Numbered from the stretch's first letter, positions 6,893 through 15,754 are shown. The stretch is 45,752 bases of DNA from Bacillota bacterium (GCA_023395595.1 JAEWYO010000062.1:1-45752); one strand, 5' to 3'. Translations and numbers: made by a program. The notes: a model not told the origin generated them from the sequence alone.

Positions 6893-9487
6893 ATGAACGT
6901 CAATCAATTAACACAAAAAAGCATTGAGGCTGTGCAAAACGCGCAGCAGACCGCCAGCGAGCGGAACAATACGGAAGTGACACAGGCGCATCTGCTGTAT
7001 GCGTTGCTCGCCCAACCGGATGGCCTGATTGGCAGCATCCTCACCGCAACGGGCGCAGAGCTAAACCGCTTGCGGCAGGACGCGGAGCGCGAGGTCAACC
7101 AGTTGCCGACCTATAACACAGGCTCCGGTTCCGACCAAATCTATGTGTCGCAGGATCTCAATGCCGCGCTCAACGAAGCGGAGAAGCGTGCCAAAGAGAT
7201 GGCAGACCAATACGTTTCGGTTGAGCATCTCTTCCTCGGCCTAATGAAAAAGGCAAACGACGCGCTCAAGAAGTTTTTCGCGCGCAACAATATCACGGAA
7301 AAAGCGTTTGTGGAGCAGCTTAAGGTCGTCCGGGGGAACAAACCGGTGACGAGCGACAACCCGGAGGGAAGTTACGACGTGCTCGCGAAATACGGTCAGG
7401 ACTTGGTAGAATTGGCGAAAAACCAGAAGCTCGACCCCGTGATCGGCAGAGACGACGAAATCCGCAGCGTGATTCGCATCCTCTCGCGAAAGACGAAGAA
7501 TAACCCGGTGCTCATCGGTGAACCTGGCGTGGGTAAGACCGCGATTGCGGAAGGGCTTGCGCTGCGCATCGTGCGCGGAGATGTGCCGGACAACTTGAAA
7601 GACCGCAAGGTCTTTGCGCTGGATATGGGCGCATTGATCGCAGGCGCGAAATTCCGCGGCGAGTTTGAAGAGCGGCTGAAATCCGTGCTCAACGAAATCA
7701 AGGAGAGCGACGGCAGGATTATCCTCTTCATCGACGAGCTGCACAACATCGTCGGAGCGGGTAAAACCGAAGGCGCGATGGACGCGGGCAACCTGCTCAA
7801 GCCTATGCTGGCGCGCGGTGAGCTGCACTGCATCGGCGCAACGACACTCGACGAATACCGCCAATACATCGAAAAAGACGCGGCTTTGGAGCGCAGATTT
7901 CAGCCTGTGCTGATTGAGGAACCGACCGTGGAGGACACGATTTCGATCCTGCGCGGACTCAAGGAGCGCTATGAAGTCTTCCACGGCGTGAAGATTCAAG
8001 ACGCGGCGCTGATTGCGGCGGCAACGCTGAGCCATCGCTATATCTCCGACCGGTTCCTGCCGGACAAGGCGATTGACCTCGTGGACGAGGCGTGCGCGCT
8101 GATCAAGACCGAGCTGGATAGCATGCCGATGGAACTGGATACCGCCAGCCGAAAGATTATGCAGCTCGAAATTGAGGAAGCCGCGCTCAAAAAGGAGACG
8201 GATAAGCTCAGCCGCGAGCATTTGGAAGACATCCAGCGAGAGCTTGCGGAGCTTCGTTCCAACTTCAACGAAATGAAGGCAAAATGGGAAAACGAGAAAT
8301 CCGCGATCTCGAAAGTGCAGCAGCTGCGCGAGGAGCTGGAGCGAACCAACGCGGAGATCGCCAAGGCGGAGAGCGCCTATGACCTCAACAAAGCAGCCGA
8401 GTTGAAATACGGCAAACTGCCGCAACTCATTGCCGATCTGGAGCGAGAAGAGAAGCTCGCCGAAAGCGGCGCACACGAGACGACGTATCTACATGATCGC
8501 GTGAGCGAGGAAGAGATTGCCCGCATCGTTGCACGCTGGACGGGAATTCCCGTTTCGCGGCTCATGGAAGGCGAACGCGAGAAGCTACTGCGTTTGCCGG
8601 AGATTCTGCATCAGCGCGTGATTGGACAGGACGAGGCGGTAGATCGCGTCAGCGACGCAATCCTGCGCTCCCGCGCAGGCATTCAGGACCCCAACCGTCC
8701 GATTGGATCATTCCTGTTTCTCGGACCCACCGGCGTGGGTAAAACGGAGCTGGCGAAGGCGCTTGCGCAGGCATTGTTTGACGATGAGAAGAGTATGGTG
8801 CGCATCGATATGTCTGAATACATGGAGAAATTCAGCGTCAGCCGTCTCATCGGAGCGCCTCCGGGATACGTGGGTTACGACGAAGGCGGGCAGCTCACCG
8901 AAGCCGTGCGGAGAAAGCCGTATGCGGTCGTGTTGTTTGACGAAGTGGAGAAAGCGCATCCCGATGTGCTGAACGTGCTCCTGCAAGTGCTCGACGATGG
9001 GCGCATTACAGATGGGCAGGGCAGGACGGTGGATTTCAAGAACGCGATCTTGATCCTCACAAGCAACCTCGGTTCGGATGTGATTCTGGAAGGAATCGAT
9101 CACGACGGCTGCATCACCGACGGCGCAAGAGACCTCGTGATGCAAATGCTCAAGCAGTCGTTCCGGCCGGAGTTCCTCAACCGCCTCGACGAAATTGTGT
9201 TCTATCGCCCGCTGAAAAAAGCGGACTTGATCCAGATTGTCGATCTGCTGATCGCCGATCTAGGTAAACGCCTGAGCGCACGACAGCTCAAGGTCAACGT
9301 GACCGACGCGGCGAAGGAATACATCGTGGATGAGGGTAGCGACCCGCTCTATGGCGCGCGCCCGCTCAAGCGGTATCTGCAAAGCCGCGTAGAGACCCTG
9401 CTCGCGCGTAAGATCATCGCAAGCGACATCGCGCCGGATACGACGCTGGTCATCGACAAAAACGAAAACGGCCTATTTGTGCGGTAA
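6893..9487 (+). CDS. clpB: ATP-dependent chaperone ClpB
   Basis: An 864-residue Hsp100 disaggregase, full length for the family, which works with DnaK to resolve protein aggregates in the cytoplasm. Order of parts: Clp N domain (1-145), AAA1 with Walker A GEPGVGKTA near residue 209 and Walker B ILFIDELHN, the ClpB-specific coiled-coil middle domain (about 400-525, charged heptads), AAA2 with Walker A GPTGVGKTE near 611, and the C-terminal D2-small domain ending PLYGARPLKRYLQ. The start has a near-perfect AGGAGGTGA. It lies directly behind the RHH regulator gene rather than with dnaK or under a visible CtsR/HrcA site. Confidence 0.97.
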   Translation: MNVNQLTQKSIEAVQNAQQTASERNNTEVTQAHLLYALLAQPDGLIGSILTATGAELNRLRQDAEREVNQLPTYNTGSGSDQIYVSQDLNAALNEAEKRAKEMADQYVSVEHLFLGLMKKANDALKKFFARNNITEKAFVEQLKVVRGNKPVTSDNPEGSYDVLAKYGQDLVELAKNQKLDPVIGRDDEIRSVIRILSRKTKNNPVLIGEPGVGKTAIAEGLALRIVRGDVPDNLKDRKVFALDMGALIAGAKFRGEFEERLKSVLNEIKESDGRIILFIDELHNIVGAGKTEGAMDAGNLLKPMLARGELHCIGATTLDEYRQYIEKDAALERRFQPVLIEEPTVEDTISILRGLKERYEVFHGVKIQDAALIAAATLSHRYISDRFLPDKAIDLVDEACALIKTELDSMPMELDTASRKIMQLEIEEAALKKETDKLSREHLEDIQRELAELRSNFNEMKAKWENEKSAISKVQQLREELERTNAEIAKAESAYDLNKAAELKYGKLPQLIADLEREEKLAESGAHETTYLHDRVSEEEIARIVARWTGIPVSRLMEGEREKLLRLPEILHQRVIGQDEAVDRVSDAILRSRAGIQDPNRPIGSFLFLGPTGVGKTELAKALAQALFDDEKSMVRIDMSEYMEKFSVSRLIGAPPGYVGYDEGGQLTEAVRRKPYAVVLFDEVEKAHPDVLNVLLQVLDDGRITDGQGRTVDFKNAILILTSNLGSDVILEGIDHDGCITDGARDLVMQMLKQSFRPEFLNRLDEIVFYRPLKKADLIQIVDLLIADLGKRLSARQLKVNVTDAAKEYIVDEGSDPLYGARPLKRYLQSRVETLLARKIIASDIAPDTTLVIDKNENGLFVR

Positions 9488-9504
9488 ATGCACACGACAA
9501 AAAA

Positions 9505-9536
9505 AGCGGCACTCCCGGAAAATGGGGGTGCCGCAA
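9505..9536 (-). terminator. Terminator between clpB and the convergent lipoprotein gene
   Basis: An 11-bp stem GCGGCACTCCC / GGGGGTGCCGC with one G-T pair. On the minus strand it is followed by seven T residues, so it is a strong terminator for the lipoprotein gene. On the plus strand the tail is only AAATTATTTC, so clpB termination here is weaker. Confidence 0.75.
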
Positions 9537-9553
9537 ATTATTTCTACAATTGT

Positions 9554-9973
9554 TTAGTATTCGTCTGGTAGTTCGATCTCGGAATATAATAGCCGGATCG
9601 TCAAATCGTCATAGACCATAAACTCGTAATACGCCGTACCTTCCGCGCTGCTGTTGGAGCCGTCCCAATCCAGCGCGTGGACATAATACAGCCGCACGGT
9701 TGCGATACCGGGCACAACGCCCGCAAACGCGTTTTCCAGCACGCCGCTTGCGCCCATGAACGCATAGGTTTCATCGTCGCGATAAGTTTGACCGATATAG
9801 ACTTCGCCTGTGTCGTCGTTGCCCGCGCGGGCAACCCAAGTAAAACCACTTGCCTGATCGCAGGGGAGTGTATCCACATAGGTCACTTCCGGCTTTTTCT
9901 CGCAGGCCAAAACAGACCCGAGCAGCAGGGCAATCAGTACAAGCAATATCGCCTTTTTGAGCAGCTTTACCAT
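9554..9973 (-). CDS. Small lipoprotein with chagasin-like (I42 inhibitor) features
   Basis: A 139-residue secreted lipoprotein. The signal peptide KLLKKAILLVLIALLLGSVLAC ends in a lipobox with Cys24. The mature part resembles the chagasin family of cysteine protease inhibitors in the order of its elements: ASGFTW in place of NPTTGYSW, then GASGVLENAF, a PGIATVRLYY strand, a Trp-containing loop (ALDWDG) and a final YYEFMVYDD strand. The match is to pattern and spacing, not to a full motif. It is convergent with clpB and has no partner gene. An unrelated beta-sandwich lipoprotein is the alternative. Confidence 0.6.
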   Translation of the reverse strand: MVKLLKKAILLVLIALLLGSVLACEKKPEVTYVDTLPCDQASGFTWVARAGNDDTGEVYIGQTYRDDETYAFMGASGVLENAFAGVVPGIATVRLYYVHALDWDGSNSSAEGTAYYEFMVYDDLTIRLLYSEIELPDEY

Positions 9974-10172
9974 GCAAGAACCCTTCCGCTAAGGCGCGCG
10001 GCTGTCAATATTCTCCCGCCAAATACGAGACGGATCGTCGATGATGTATTCATTAAGTGTATTATGGCATATAACACACTCAACTTCAACCTTTTATGCC
10101 GCATTTCATCGATTCGACATATATGACACGCGGCATGTGTGATTGGTGATAAAAAGTTTTTCAAAAATGGTA

Positions 10173-10201
10173 TTGACGAACCGAACAGGATCCTATATAA
10201 T
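10173..10201 (+). promoter_or_regulatory. Promoter of the T-box trpB unit
   Basis: TTGACG, 17 bp, TATAAT: close to the consensus. Transcription would start near 10208, just before the T-box stem I. Confidence 0.85.
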
Positions 10202-10204
10202 TCC

Positions 10205-10480
10205 GCCATAAGCTGTGAAGCGGAGATAACGGACGAATACGACCTCTTAGAGAGCAGGGGCACTGGTGAAAGCCCCGCAGGAAACGATCGTTCAAATGGA
10301 CCGCCGAGCGCGCAGGGGAACATGAGTATCCTGCGACGGGTCGTGACCGTTATATCGCGGGGAATGTGTTGGCATTTCCACAAAGAGTCCGATTTTTTTA
10401 CAAAATCGGGAAACAAGGTGGCACCGCGAGAGCATCGTCCTTGTTTCGGCGTAAGCGTCGAAACGAGGGCGTTTTTGTTT
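10205..10480 (+). ncRNA. T-box leader (tryptophan-type) controlling trpB
   Basis: A complete T-box transcription-attenuation leader. The stem I base pairs ATAACGG (10226-10232) with CCGTTAT (10347-10353). Stem I shows the usual AGAGAG and GGTGAAAG elements, and the specifier region is CAAATGGACC, with TGG (Trp) at 10297-10299 followed by the customary A. The conserved T-box/antiterminator core AAGGTGGCACCGCG lies at 10415-10428 and can bind the uncharged tRNA acceptor end. When tRNA-Trp is charged, the downstream terminator should form; when it is uncharged, trpB should be transcribed. An overlapping ATG could be read as a Met specifier, but the downstream gene and the position of ACC favour Trp. 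Confidence 0.92.
10436..10480 (+). terminator. T-box regulated intrinsic terminator
   Basis: CGTCCTTGTTTCGGCG and CGTCGAAACGAGGGCG form a 16-bp stem with a TAAG loop, followed by TTTTTGTTT. Its 5' arm follows directly on the T-box core, so antiterminator and terminator exclude each other. Confidence 0.9.
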
Positions 10481-10559
10481 GCCACAAAACACAAAACAAA
10501 ATAACAAGAATAAGAAAGGACATACGTCCGCGGCCAACGGCGGGCAAGGAACAAACACT

Positions 10560-11795
10560 ATGATGACGTACAAAGATTTCACGAACTATGTCAAACTCTA
10601 CCCCGACGAAAACGGCCGCTTTGGCGAATATGGCGGAGCCTATCTGCCGCCGCAACTCGTGCCCGTGTTCAAAGAGATTGACGATGCCTACGAAACCATC
10701 TGCCACAGCGCGCAGTTCATCAGCGAGCTGCGCCGAATCCGCAAGGAGTTTCAGGGCCGCCCGACACCCGTCTATCACGCGGAGCGCCTCAGCCGTTTGC
10801 TCGGCAAATCTCAGATCTACCTCAAACGCGAAGATCTCAACCATACCGGCGCGCACAAGCTTAACCACTGCATGGGTGAAGGCTTGCTCGCAAAATTCCT
10901 CGGTAAAAAGAAGATGATTGCGGAAACCGGCGCGGGACAGCATGGTGTTGCCCTCGCAACCGCAGCAGCCTATTTCGGCCTCGAATGCGACATTTACATG
11001 GGCGAGGTGGACATCGCAAAGCAGGCACCGAACGTGACCCGCATGAGGATGCTCGGCGCGCGCGTAATCCCCGTCACGCACGGGCTCAAGACGCTCAAAG
11101 AAGCGGTGGATGCGGCGTTTATGGCGTATATGAATGAGTATGAAGACGCGATCTATTGCATCGGTTCCGTCGTTGGGCCGCACCCGTTCCCGAAGATGGT
11201 GCGTGATTTCCAGATGGTGGTTGGAATCGAAGCAAAAGAGCAGTTCCTCGACATGACCGGACTTCTGCCGGACATCGTCTGTGCTTGCGTCGGCGGCGGC
11301 TCCAATGCGGCGGGTCTGTTCACGCCTTTCTATGGAGAGCCGGTGGAGATCGTCGGCGTTGAGCCAATGGGCAGAGGCGAAAAGATTGGCGACAACGCGG
11401 CTTCGATCACGTTTGGTAAAAAAGGCGTTTTGCATGCGTTTGAGAGCCTGCTGCTGCAGGACGAAAAGGGCGAACCACTGCCCGTCTATAGCATCGCAAG
11501 CGGACTCGACTATCCCTCCGTCGGGCCGGAGCATGCGTTCATGCACGATGTCGGCCGCGTACAGTATACCAGCGTGACGGACGAGGAAGCCATGGAAGCA
11601 TTCTTCCTCCTGAGCCGCTATGAGGGGATCATCCCCGCAATTGAGAGCGCGCATGCGCTGGCGTATGCCATCCGCTATGCCCGCGAGAACAACCGCGGTT
11701 CCATCCTCGTTAATCTCTCCGGCAGAGGCGACAAGGACATCGATTATGTCTTCGAGCACTATGGCTACGGCGAGCGTTTCTTTGAAAAGAAATAA
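10560..11795 (+). CDS. trpB: Tryptophan synthase beta chain
   Basis: A 411-residue PLP enzyme that condenses indole with serine to make tryptophan. It is of the TrpB1 type: N-terminal GRFGEYGGAYLPPQL, PLP-lysine Lys100 in HTGAHKLNHC, the E-TGAGQHG loop, phosphate-binding CVGGGSNAAG, and C-terminal LSGRGDKD. The ATG at 10560 has AAGGA 9 bases upstream; a second ATG follows directly. No trpA, trpC, trpD, trpE or trpF is adjacent, so within this window it stands alone behind a Trp T-box. This is consistent with use of external indole when Trp-tRNA is uncharged, provided the rest of the pathway is absent elsewhere. Confidence 0.95.
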   Translation: MMTYKDFTNYVKLYPDENGRFGEYGGAYLPPQLVPVFKEIDDAYETICHSAQFISELRRIRKEFQGRPTPVYHAERLSRLLGKSQIYLKREDLNHTGAHKLNHCMGEGLLAKFLGKKKMIAETGAGQHGVALATAAAYFGLECDIYMGEVDIAKQAPNVTRMRMLGARVIPVTHGLKTLKEAVDAAFMAYMNEYEDAIYCIGSVVGPHPFPKMVRDFQMVVGIEAKEQFLDMTGLLPDIVCACVGGGSNAAGLFTPFYGEPVEIVGVEPMGRGEKIGDNAASITFGKKGVLHAFESLLLQDEKGEPLPVYSIASGLDYPSVGPEHAFMHDVGRVQYTSVTDEEAMEAFFLLSRYEGIIPAIESAHALAYAIRYARENNRGSILVNLSGRGDKDIDYVFEHYGYGERFFEKK

Positions 11796-11888
11796 ATTGC
11801 TCGCGTGATTCCGTTATCAAAGAGAATGAGACTATGAAAGCAGCTCTTTGATCAGCAGTAAAAACCTTCTATATTATGTATCTAACAA

Positions 11889-11930
11889 TACGGGGCGGCG
11901 CAAGAAGTTGTGTCCGTCCCGTATAAAATT
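11889..11930 (+). terminator. Hairpin after trpB, probable weak terminator
   Basis: TACGGGGCGG (11889-11898) pairs with CCGTCCCGTA (11914-11923) with one G-T pair, and is followed by TAAAATTTG rather than a clean T tract. A second imperfect candidate, ATCAAAGAG / CTCTTTGAT, lies at 11816-11852 without a T tail. Confidence 0.5.
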
Positions 11931-11933
11931 TGC

Positions 11934-11963
11934 TTGACGGGCGGCAATCGGGTTTTGTATAAT
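11934..11963 (+). promoter_or_regulatory. Promoter of glmS
   Basis: TTGACG, 18 bp, TATAAT, about 90 bases upstream of glmS. Predicted start of transcription is around 11970, eight or so bases before a long hairpin. Confidence 0.8.
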
Positions 11964-11977
11964 AGCCAAAGGATTTT

Positions 11978-12030
11978 GCGTCCGATAATGGGTGGGCGGT
12001 TGGCGGCTTATTATCGGACGCTTCATTTTT
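11978..12030 (+). promoter_or_regulatory. 5'-end hairpin in the glmS leader, terminator-like
   Basis: A perfect 12-bp stem GCGTCCGATAAT (11978-11989) / ATTATCGGACGC (12010-12021) with a 20-base G-rich loop, followed by TTCATTTTT. It lies between the promoter and the start codon, so it is a candidate attenuator or a 5' mRNA-stabilising structure. It does not match the glmS ribozyme. Confidence 0.7.
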
Positions 12031-12053
12031 GGCAAAGGGGGAATTCCTGCTAG

Positions 12054-13883
12054 ATGTGTGGAATTGTTGGATACACAGGCGATAAAAATTGCGTACCCAT
12101 CATCATGAATGGCTTGACTTCTCTTGCCTATCGCGGTTACGACTCCGCGGGTGTTGCGATTTGGGACGGCAGCGGCCTGACCCTGCGCAAAGCAAAGGGC
12201 AAGATTGAAAACCTCAAAAACCTCCTGAATGAATCTCCCGTGAGCGGGAAGAGCGGCATCGGGCACACCCGCTGGGCGACGCACGGTGAACCTTCGGACA
12301 TCAACGCGCATCCGCATACGGACACACATAAAACCATCGCAATCGTACACAACGGAATCATCGAAAATTATCAAAGCATCAAGAACATGCTGGTTAAAAA
12401 CGGCTGTGTGTTTGTTTCCCAAACCGATACCGAAGTCGTCGCCCAGCTGCTGGGTTACTTTTACCGCGGCAACGCGTTCTCCGCGCTCAAACAGGCGGTT
12501 GGCATGCTGGAAGGTTCGTTTGCACTGGCAATTCTCTTTGCGGACGACCCGGAGACGATCTACTGTAGCTGCAAGGACAGCCCGATGGTCATGGGACACG
12601 GCGACAACGAAAGCATCGTTGCGTCCGACATTCCGGCTATTCTGGAGTACACGCGGGATGTCTGCTTCCTGCAAGACCGCCAGATGGCGATTTTGCGCAA
12701 GAGCGGCATCGAATACTATGACGAATTCGGTGTAGAGATCGAGAAAACGCCGATGCATGTGGACTGGGATGTCGAATCCGCGAAAAAAGGCAACTACGAA
12801 CACTTCATGATGAAGGAAATCTGCGAGGAACCGGATGCGTTTCGCAAGACCTTCGATCAATATGTGAACCATAAAGACTTCACACTCAAATCCGACCACT
12901 TCCCTTGGGACGAAGCGCGGGCAAAGAGTATGGGCCGCATCACCATCGTGAGCTGCGGAACCGCGTATCACGCGGGGATGCTCGGCAAGAAGTTTATTGA
13001 ACACATGGCAAAACTTCGTGTGGATGTGGATATCGCGAGCGAATACCGCTATGGCGATCATCTGATCGAGAAGGGCGAAGCGTTCCTTGTCGTCAGCCAG
13101 AGCGGTGAGACGGCGGACACCATTGCGGCGCTGCGCAAAGCAAAGGAGCTTGGCTGCGATACGATGGCGGTTTGCAACGTCACCGGCAGCACGATTTCCC
13201 GCGAGGCGGGTCATGTTCTGTATACCTATGCCGGACCGGAAATCGCCGTTGCGGCAACGAAGTCTTACCTCACCCAGATCATCGTGTTGTATCTTTGTGC
13301 ACTGGATCTCGCGCAGAAGCGCGGCGAGATGACGCAGGCACAGGTGAGCGAACGCCTGAGCGAGATGAGCGCCGTGCCTGCCGCAATGCAGAAGGTGCTC
13401 GACAACAAAGAGCAGATTCAGTTTTTCGCCAGCCGTTCGTTTGCGGTCAAGCACGTGTTTTTCATCGGTCGCGGAATGGACTATGCCCTCGCGATGGAAG
13501 CCGCGCTCAAGCTCAAAGAAATTTCCTATATTCATTCCGAGGCGTATGCTGCGGGCGAACTCAAACACGGCACGATTGCCTTAATTGAGGAAGGCTCGCT
13601 GGTCGTAGCTCTCGCAACCCAGCCGGACTTGCAGGCAAAGGTTGCCAGCAATATGGAAGAAGTTCGCGTGCGCGGCGCGCATGTGCTCGCCGTGACCAAC
13701 GGTAGTTGGGATGGAGCAAAAGGACACTCTCACGAACAATGGCAAATCGAACAGATGGACGAAACGCTCGCTCCGCTCTGCGCGATTGTTCCGATGCAGC
13801 TATTGGCGTATTACCTAGCGGTGCAGAAAGGCTGTCCGGTCGATCAACCGCGCAATCTTGCAAAAAGCGTAACGGTGGAGTAA
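12054..13883 (+). CDS. glmS: Glutamine-fructose-6-phosphate aminotransferase (isomerizing)
   Basis: A 609-residue enzyme making glucosamine-6-phosphate from fructose-6-phosphate and glutamine, the entry into peptidoglycan amino sugars. The N-terminal Ntn glutaminase domain starts MCGIVGYTG with catalytic Cys2 (after Met removal) and has the HTRWATHGEPS motif. Two SIS sugar-isomerase domains follow (SCGTAYHAG, VVSQSGETADT, FFIGRGMDYALAMEAALKLKE), and the C-terminus LAKSVTVE is the family's invariant end. AAAGGGG lies 13 bases before the ATG. It is a single-gene unit ending at a strong terminator. Confidence 0.97.
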   Translation: MCGIVGYTGDKNCVPIIMNGLTSLAYRGYDSAGVAIWDGSGLTLRKAKGKIENLKNLLNESPVSGKSGIGHTRWATHGEPSDINAHPHTDTHKTIAIVHNGIIENYQSIKNMLVKNGCVFVSQTDTEVVAQLLGYFYRGNAFSALKQAVGMLEGSFALAILFADDPETIYCSCKDSPMVMGHGDNESIVASDIPAILEYTRDVCFLQDRQMAILRKSGIEYYDEFGVEIEKTPMHVDWDVESAKKGNYEHFMMKEICEEPDAFRKTFDQYVNHKDFTLKSDHFPWDEARAKSMGRITIVSCGTAYHAGMLGKKFIEHMAKLRVDVDIASEYRYGDHLIEKGEAFLVVSQSGETADTIAALRKAKELGCDTMAVCNVTGSTISREAGHVLYTYAGPEIAVAATKSYLTQIIVLYLCALDLAQKRGEMTQAQVSERLSEMSAVPAAMQKVLDNKEQIQFFASRSFAVKHVFFIGRGMDYALAMEAALKLKEISYIHSEAYAAGELKHGTIALIEEGSLVVALATQPDLQAKVASNMEEVRVRGAHVLAVTNGSWDGAKGHSHEQWQIEQMDETLAPLCAIVPMQLLAYYLAVQKGCPVDQPRNLAKSVTVE

Positions 13884-13895
13884 CCACCCTGTTTC

Positions 13896-13930
13896 ACGCC
13901 CCTCTCAAAAAGGGGCGTTGCTTTTGTAGT
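13896..13930 (+). terminator. Intrinsic terminator of glmS
   Basis: ACGCCCCT / AGGGGCGT stem with a 7-base loop, then TGCTTTTGTAGTTTT, 12 bases after the stop codon. Confidence 0.88.
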
Positions 13931-14073
13931 TTTCTGGCAGCGTCAAGCAACAAAGAGAACCGTATACTGTTTTGTCTGTCCGTGGCCGGGCTTGATTCGG
14001 GTTTTGCCCGAGGAACCATATTTTATCAATGAAGTATCATATAAGAATGCAAGAGAGAGACGGAGGAGATTGT

Positions 14074-15675
14074 ATGGCAAAGTATATTTTTGTAACAGGC
14101 GGCGTTGTTTCCGGGCTTGGCAAGGGCATCACGGCGGCGTCACTCGGGCGGCTGCTCAAGGCGCGCGGGTTGAAGGTTGCAGCGCAGAAGCTGGACCCGT
14201 ATATCAACGTTGACCCCGGCACGATGAGCCCCTTTCAACACGGCGAGGTGTTTGTAACCGAAGACGGCGCGGAGACCGACCTCGACCTCGGCCATTATGA
14301 GCGTTTCATCGACGAAGACCTCAACCGTTTCTCCAACCTGACAACCGGCAAGGTCTACTGGAACATCCTGACCAACGAGCGCGCAGGCGCTTACCTCGGC
14401 GAGACGGTGCAGGTGATTCCGCATGTGACCAACGAGATCAAGCGCTTCATTTACAGCGTTGCAGATGCAACGAATGCGGATGTGGTCATCACCGAGATTG
14501 GCGGCACCATCGGAGACATGGAAAGCCAGCCGTTCCTCGAAGCAATCCGTCAGGTCGGCCACGAAGTTGGTCCAAGCAACTGTCTCTACATCCACGTGAC
14601 TCTGGTCCCATACCTCTCCGGCTCGGACGAACACAAGTCCAAACCCACGCAACATTCCGTCAAAGAGCTGCAATCCTCCGGCATCACACCGAACGTCATC
14701 GTCATGCGTGTTGATACCCCCGTGGATGAAAGCATTAAGCGCAAGATCGGGCTGTTCTGCAATGTCAAACCTGACTGTGTGATTGAAAATCTCACGGTCG
14801 AGACTCTTTATGAAGCGCCGATCATGCTCGAACGCAATAACTTCTCCGAAGTGGTCTGCCGCGAGCTCCAGCTGGATCTGCCGCAGCCGAACCTAAAAGA
14901 ATGGAACGAGATGCTTGATCGTGTCCGCGGAAGCAAGGAGCACGTCAAGATCGGTCTGGTCGGGAAGTATGTCAAGCTCCACGACGCCTATCTCTCCGTT
15001 GCGGAGGCGATGCGCCACGCGGGCTATGAAAACAGCGCAGTGGTAGATATTGAATGGATCGATTCTGAGGCAATCGACGCAAAGAACGTTGCCGAGAAGC
15101 TTACTGGCCTAGATGGAATTGTTCTGCCTGGTGGATTTGGTGTGCGCGGGGTAGAGGGGATGATCCAGACCGCGAAATATGCGCGTGAAAACAAAATCCC
15201 GTATCTTGGCTTGTGCCTTGGCATGCAGATTGCTGTGATCGAATATGCGCGAAACGTTGCCGGTCTCTTCGGCGCCAACAGCGGCGAGTTTGACGAAAAC
15301 AGCCCGCACAAGGTGATCGACTTCATGCCGGATCAGTACGCAACCATCAACAAAGGCGGTACGATGCGTCTGGGCACCTACCCTTGCAAGGTGATGGCGG
15401 GTTCGCTGCTGGAGAAGTGCTATGCACAACCCTTGATCCACGAGCGGCACAGGCACCGCTATGAGTTCAACAATGACTATCGTGACCGCCTTTCCAGCGT
15501 GGGACTCGTTCTCTCCGGTGTTTCGCCGGATGAGCGCATCGTAGAAACGGTGGAGCTTAAGGATCATCCGTTCTACATCGGCGTGCAGTTCCATCCTGAA
15601 TTCAAGAGCCGCCCGAACCGCGCGCATCCGCTCTTCAAAGGGTTTGTCGCCGCGGCGCTCAAAAACAGAAAATAA
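14074..15675 (+). CDS. pyrG: CTP synthase
   Basis: A 533-residue enzyme that aminates UTP to CTP. The N-terminal synthetase domain has FVTGGVVSGLGKGI and the conserved LDPYINVDPGTMSP segment. The C-terminal class I glutaminase has Cys381 in LGLCLGMQ and HPEFKSRP near the end. The ATG at 14074 is used because GGAGGA sits 8 bases upstream and MAKYIFVTGG is the family start. The frame remains open for 15 codons further upstream, but without a ribosome binding site. Confidence 0.97.
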   Translation: MAKYIFVTGGVVSGLGKGITAASLGRLLKARGLKVAAQKLDPYINVDPGTMSPFQHGEVFVTEDGAETDLDLGHYERFIDEDLNRFSNLTTGKVYWNILTNERAGAYLGETVQVIPHVTNEIKRFIYSVADATNADVVITEIGGTIGDMESQPFLEAIRQVGHEVGPSNCLYIHVTLVPYLSGSDEHKSKPTQHSVKELQSSGITPNVIVMRVDTPVDESIKRKIGLFCNVKPDCVIENLTVETLYEAPIMLERNNFSEVVCRELQLDLPQPNLKEWNEMLDRVRGSKEHVKIGLVGKYVKLHDAYLSVAEAMRHAGYENSAVVDIEWIDSEAIDAKNVAEKLTGLDGIVLPGGFGVRGVEGMIQTAKYARENKIPYLGLCLGMQIAVIEYARNVAGLFGANSGEFDENSPHKVIDFMPDQYATINKGGTMRLGTYPCKVMAGSLLEKCYAQPLIHERHRHRYEFNNDYRDRLSSVGLVLSGVSPDERIVETVELKDHPFYIGVQFHPEFKSRPNRAHPLFKGFVAAALKNRK

Positions 15676-15689
15676 ACGCAATCCACAAA

Positions 15690-15730
15690 AAAAACAGGCA
15701 CGCGGTGAATTCCGTGTGCCTGTTTTATTG
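15690..15730. terminator. Bidirectional terminator between pyrG and the alcohol dehydrogenase gene
   Basis: ACAGGCACGCGG / CCGTGTGCCTGT, 12-bp stem with one wobble, TGAATT loop. TTTTATTG follows on the plus strand and a run of eight T on the minus strand. Confidence 0.88.
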
Positions 15731-15754
15731 CTGGGACTAATGGATACAAAAGCG

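Noticed and set aside
7241..8476. 411-codon minus-strand frame inside clpB
   Set aside because: Shadow frame of a highly conserved gene, with His/Arg/Val-rich low-information translation.
10295..10298. Met (ATG) specifier in the T-box
   Set aside because: ATG overlaps TGG by two bases, but the TGG frame leaves the usual ACC after the specifier and matches the downstream trpB.
11964..12053. glmS ribozyme upstream of glmS
   Set aside because: The conserved core segments (AGCGCCAGAACU and the downstream GGUGCCUCCC-type elements) are not present; only a simple hairpin is seen.
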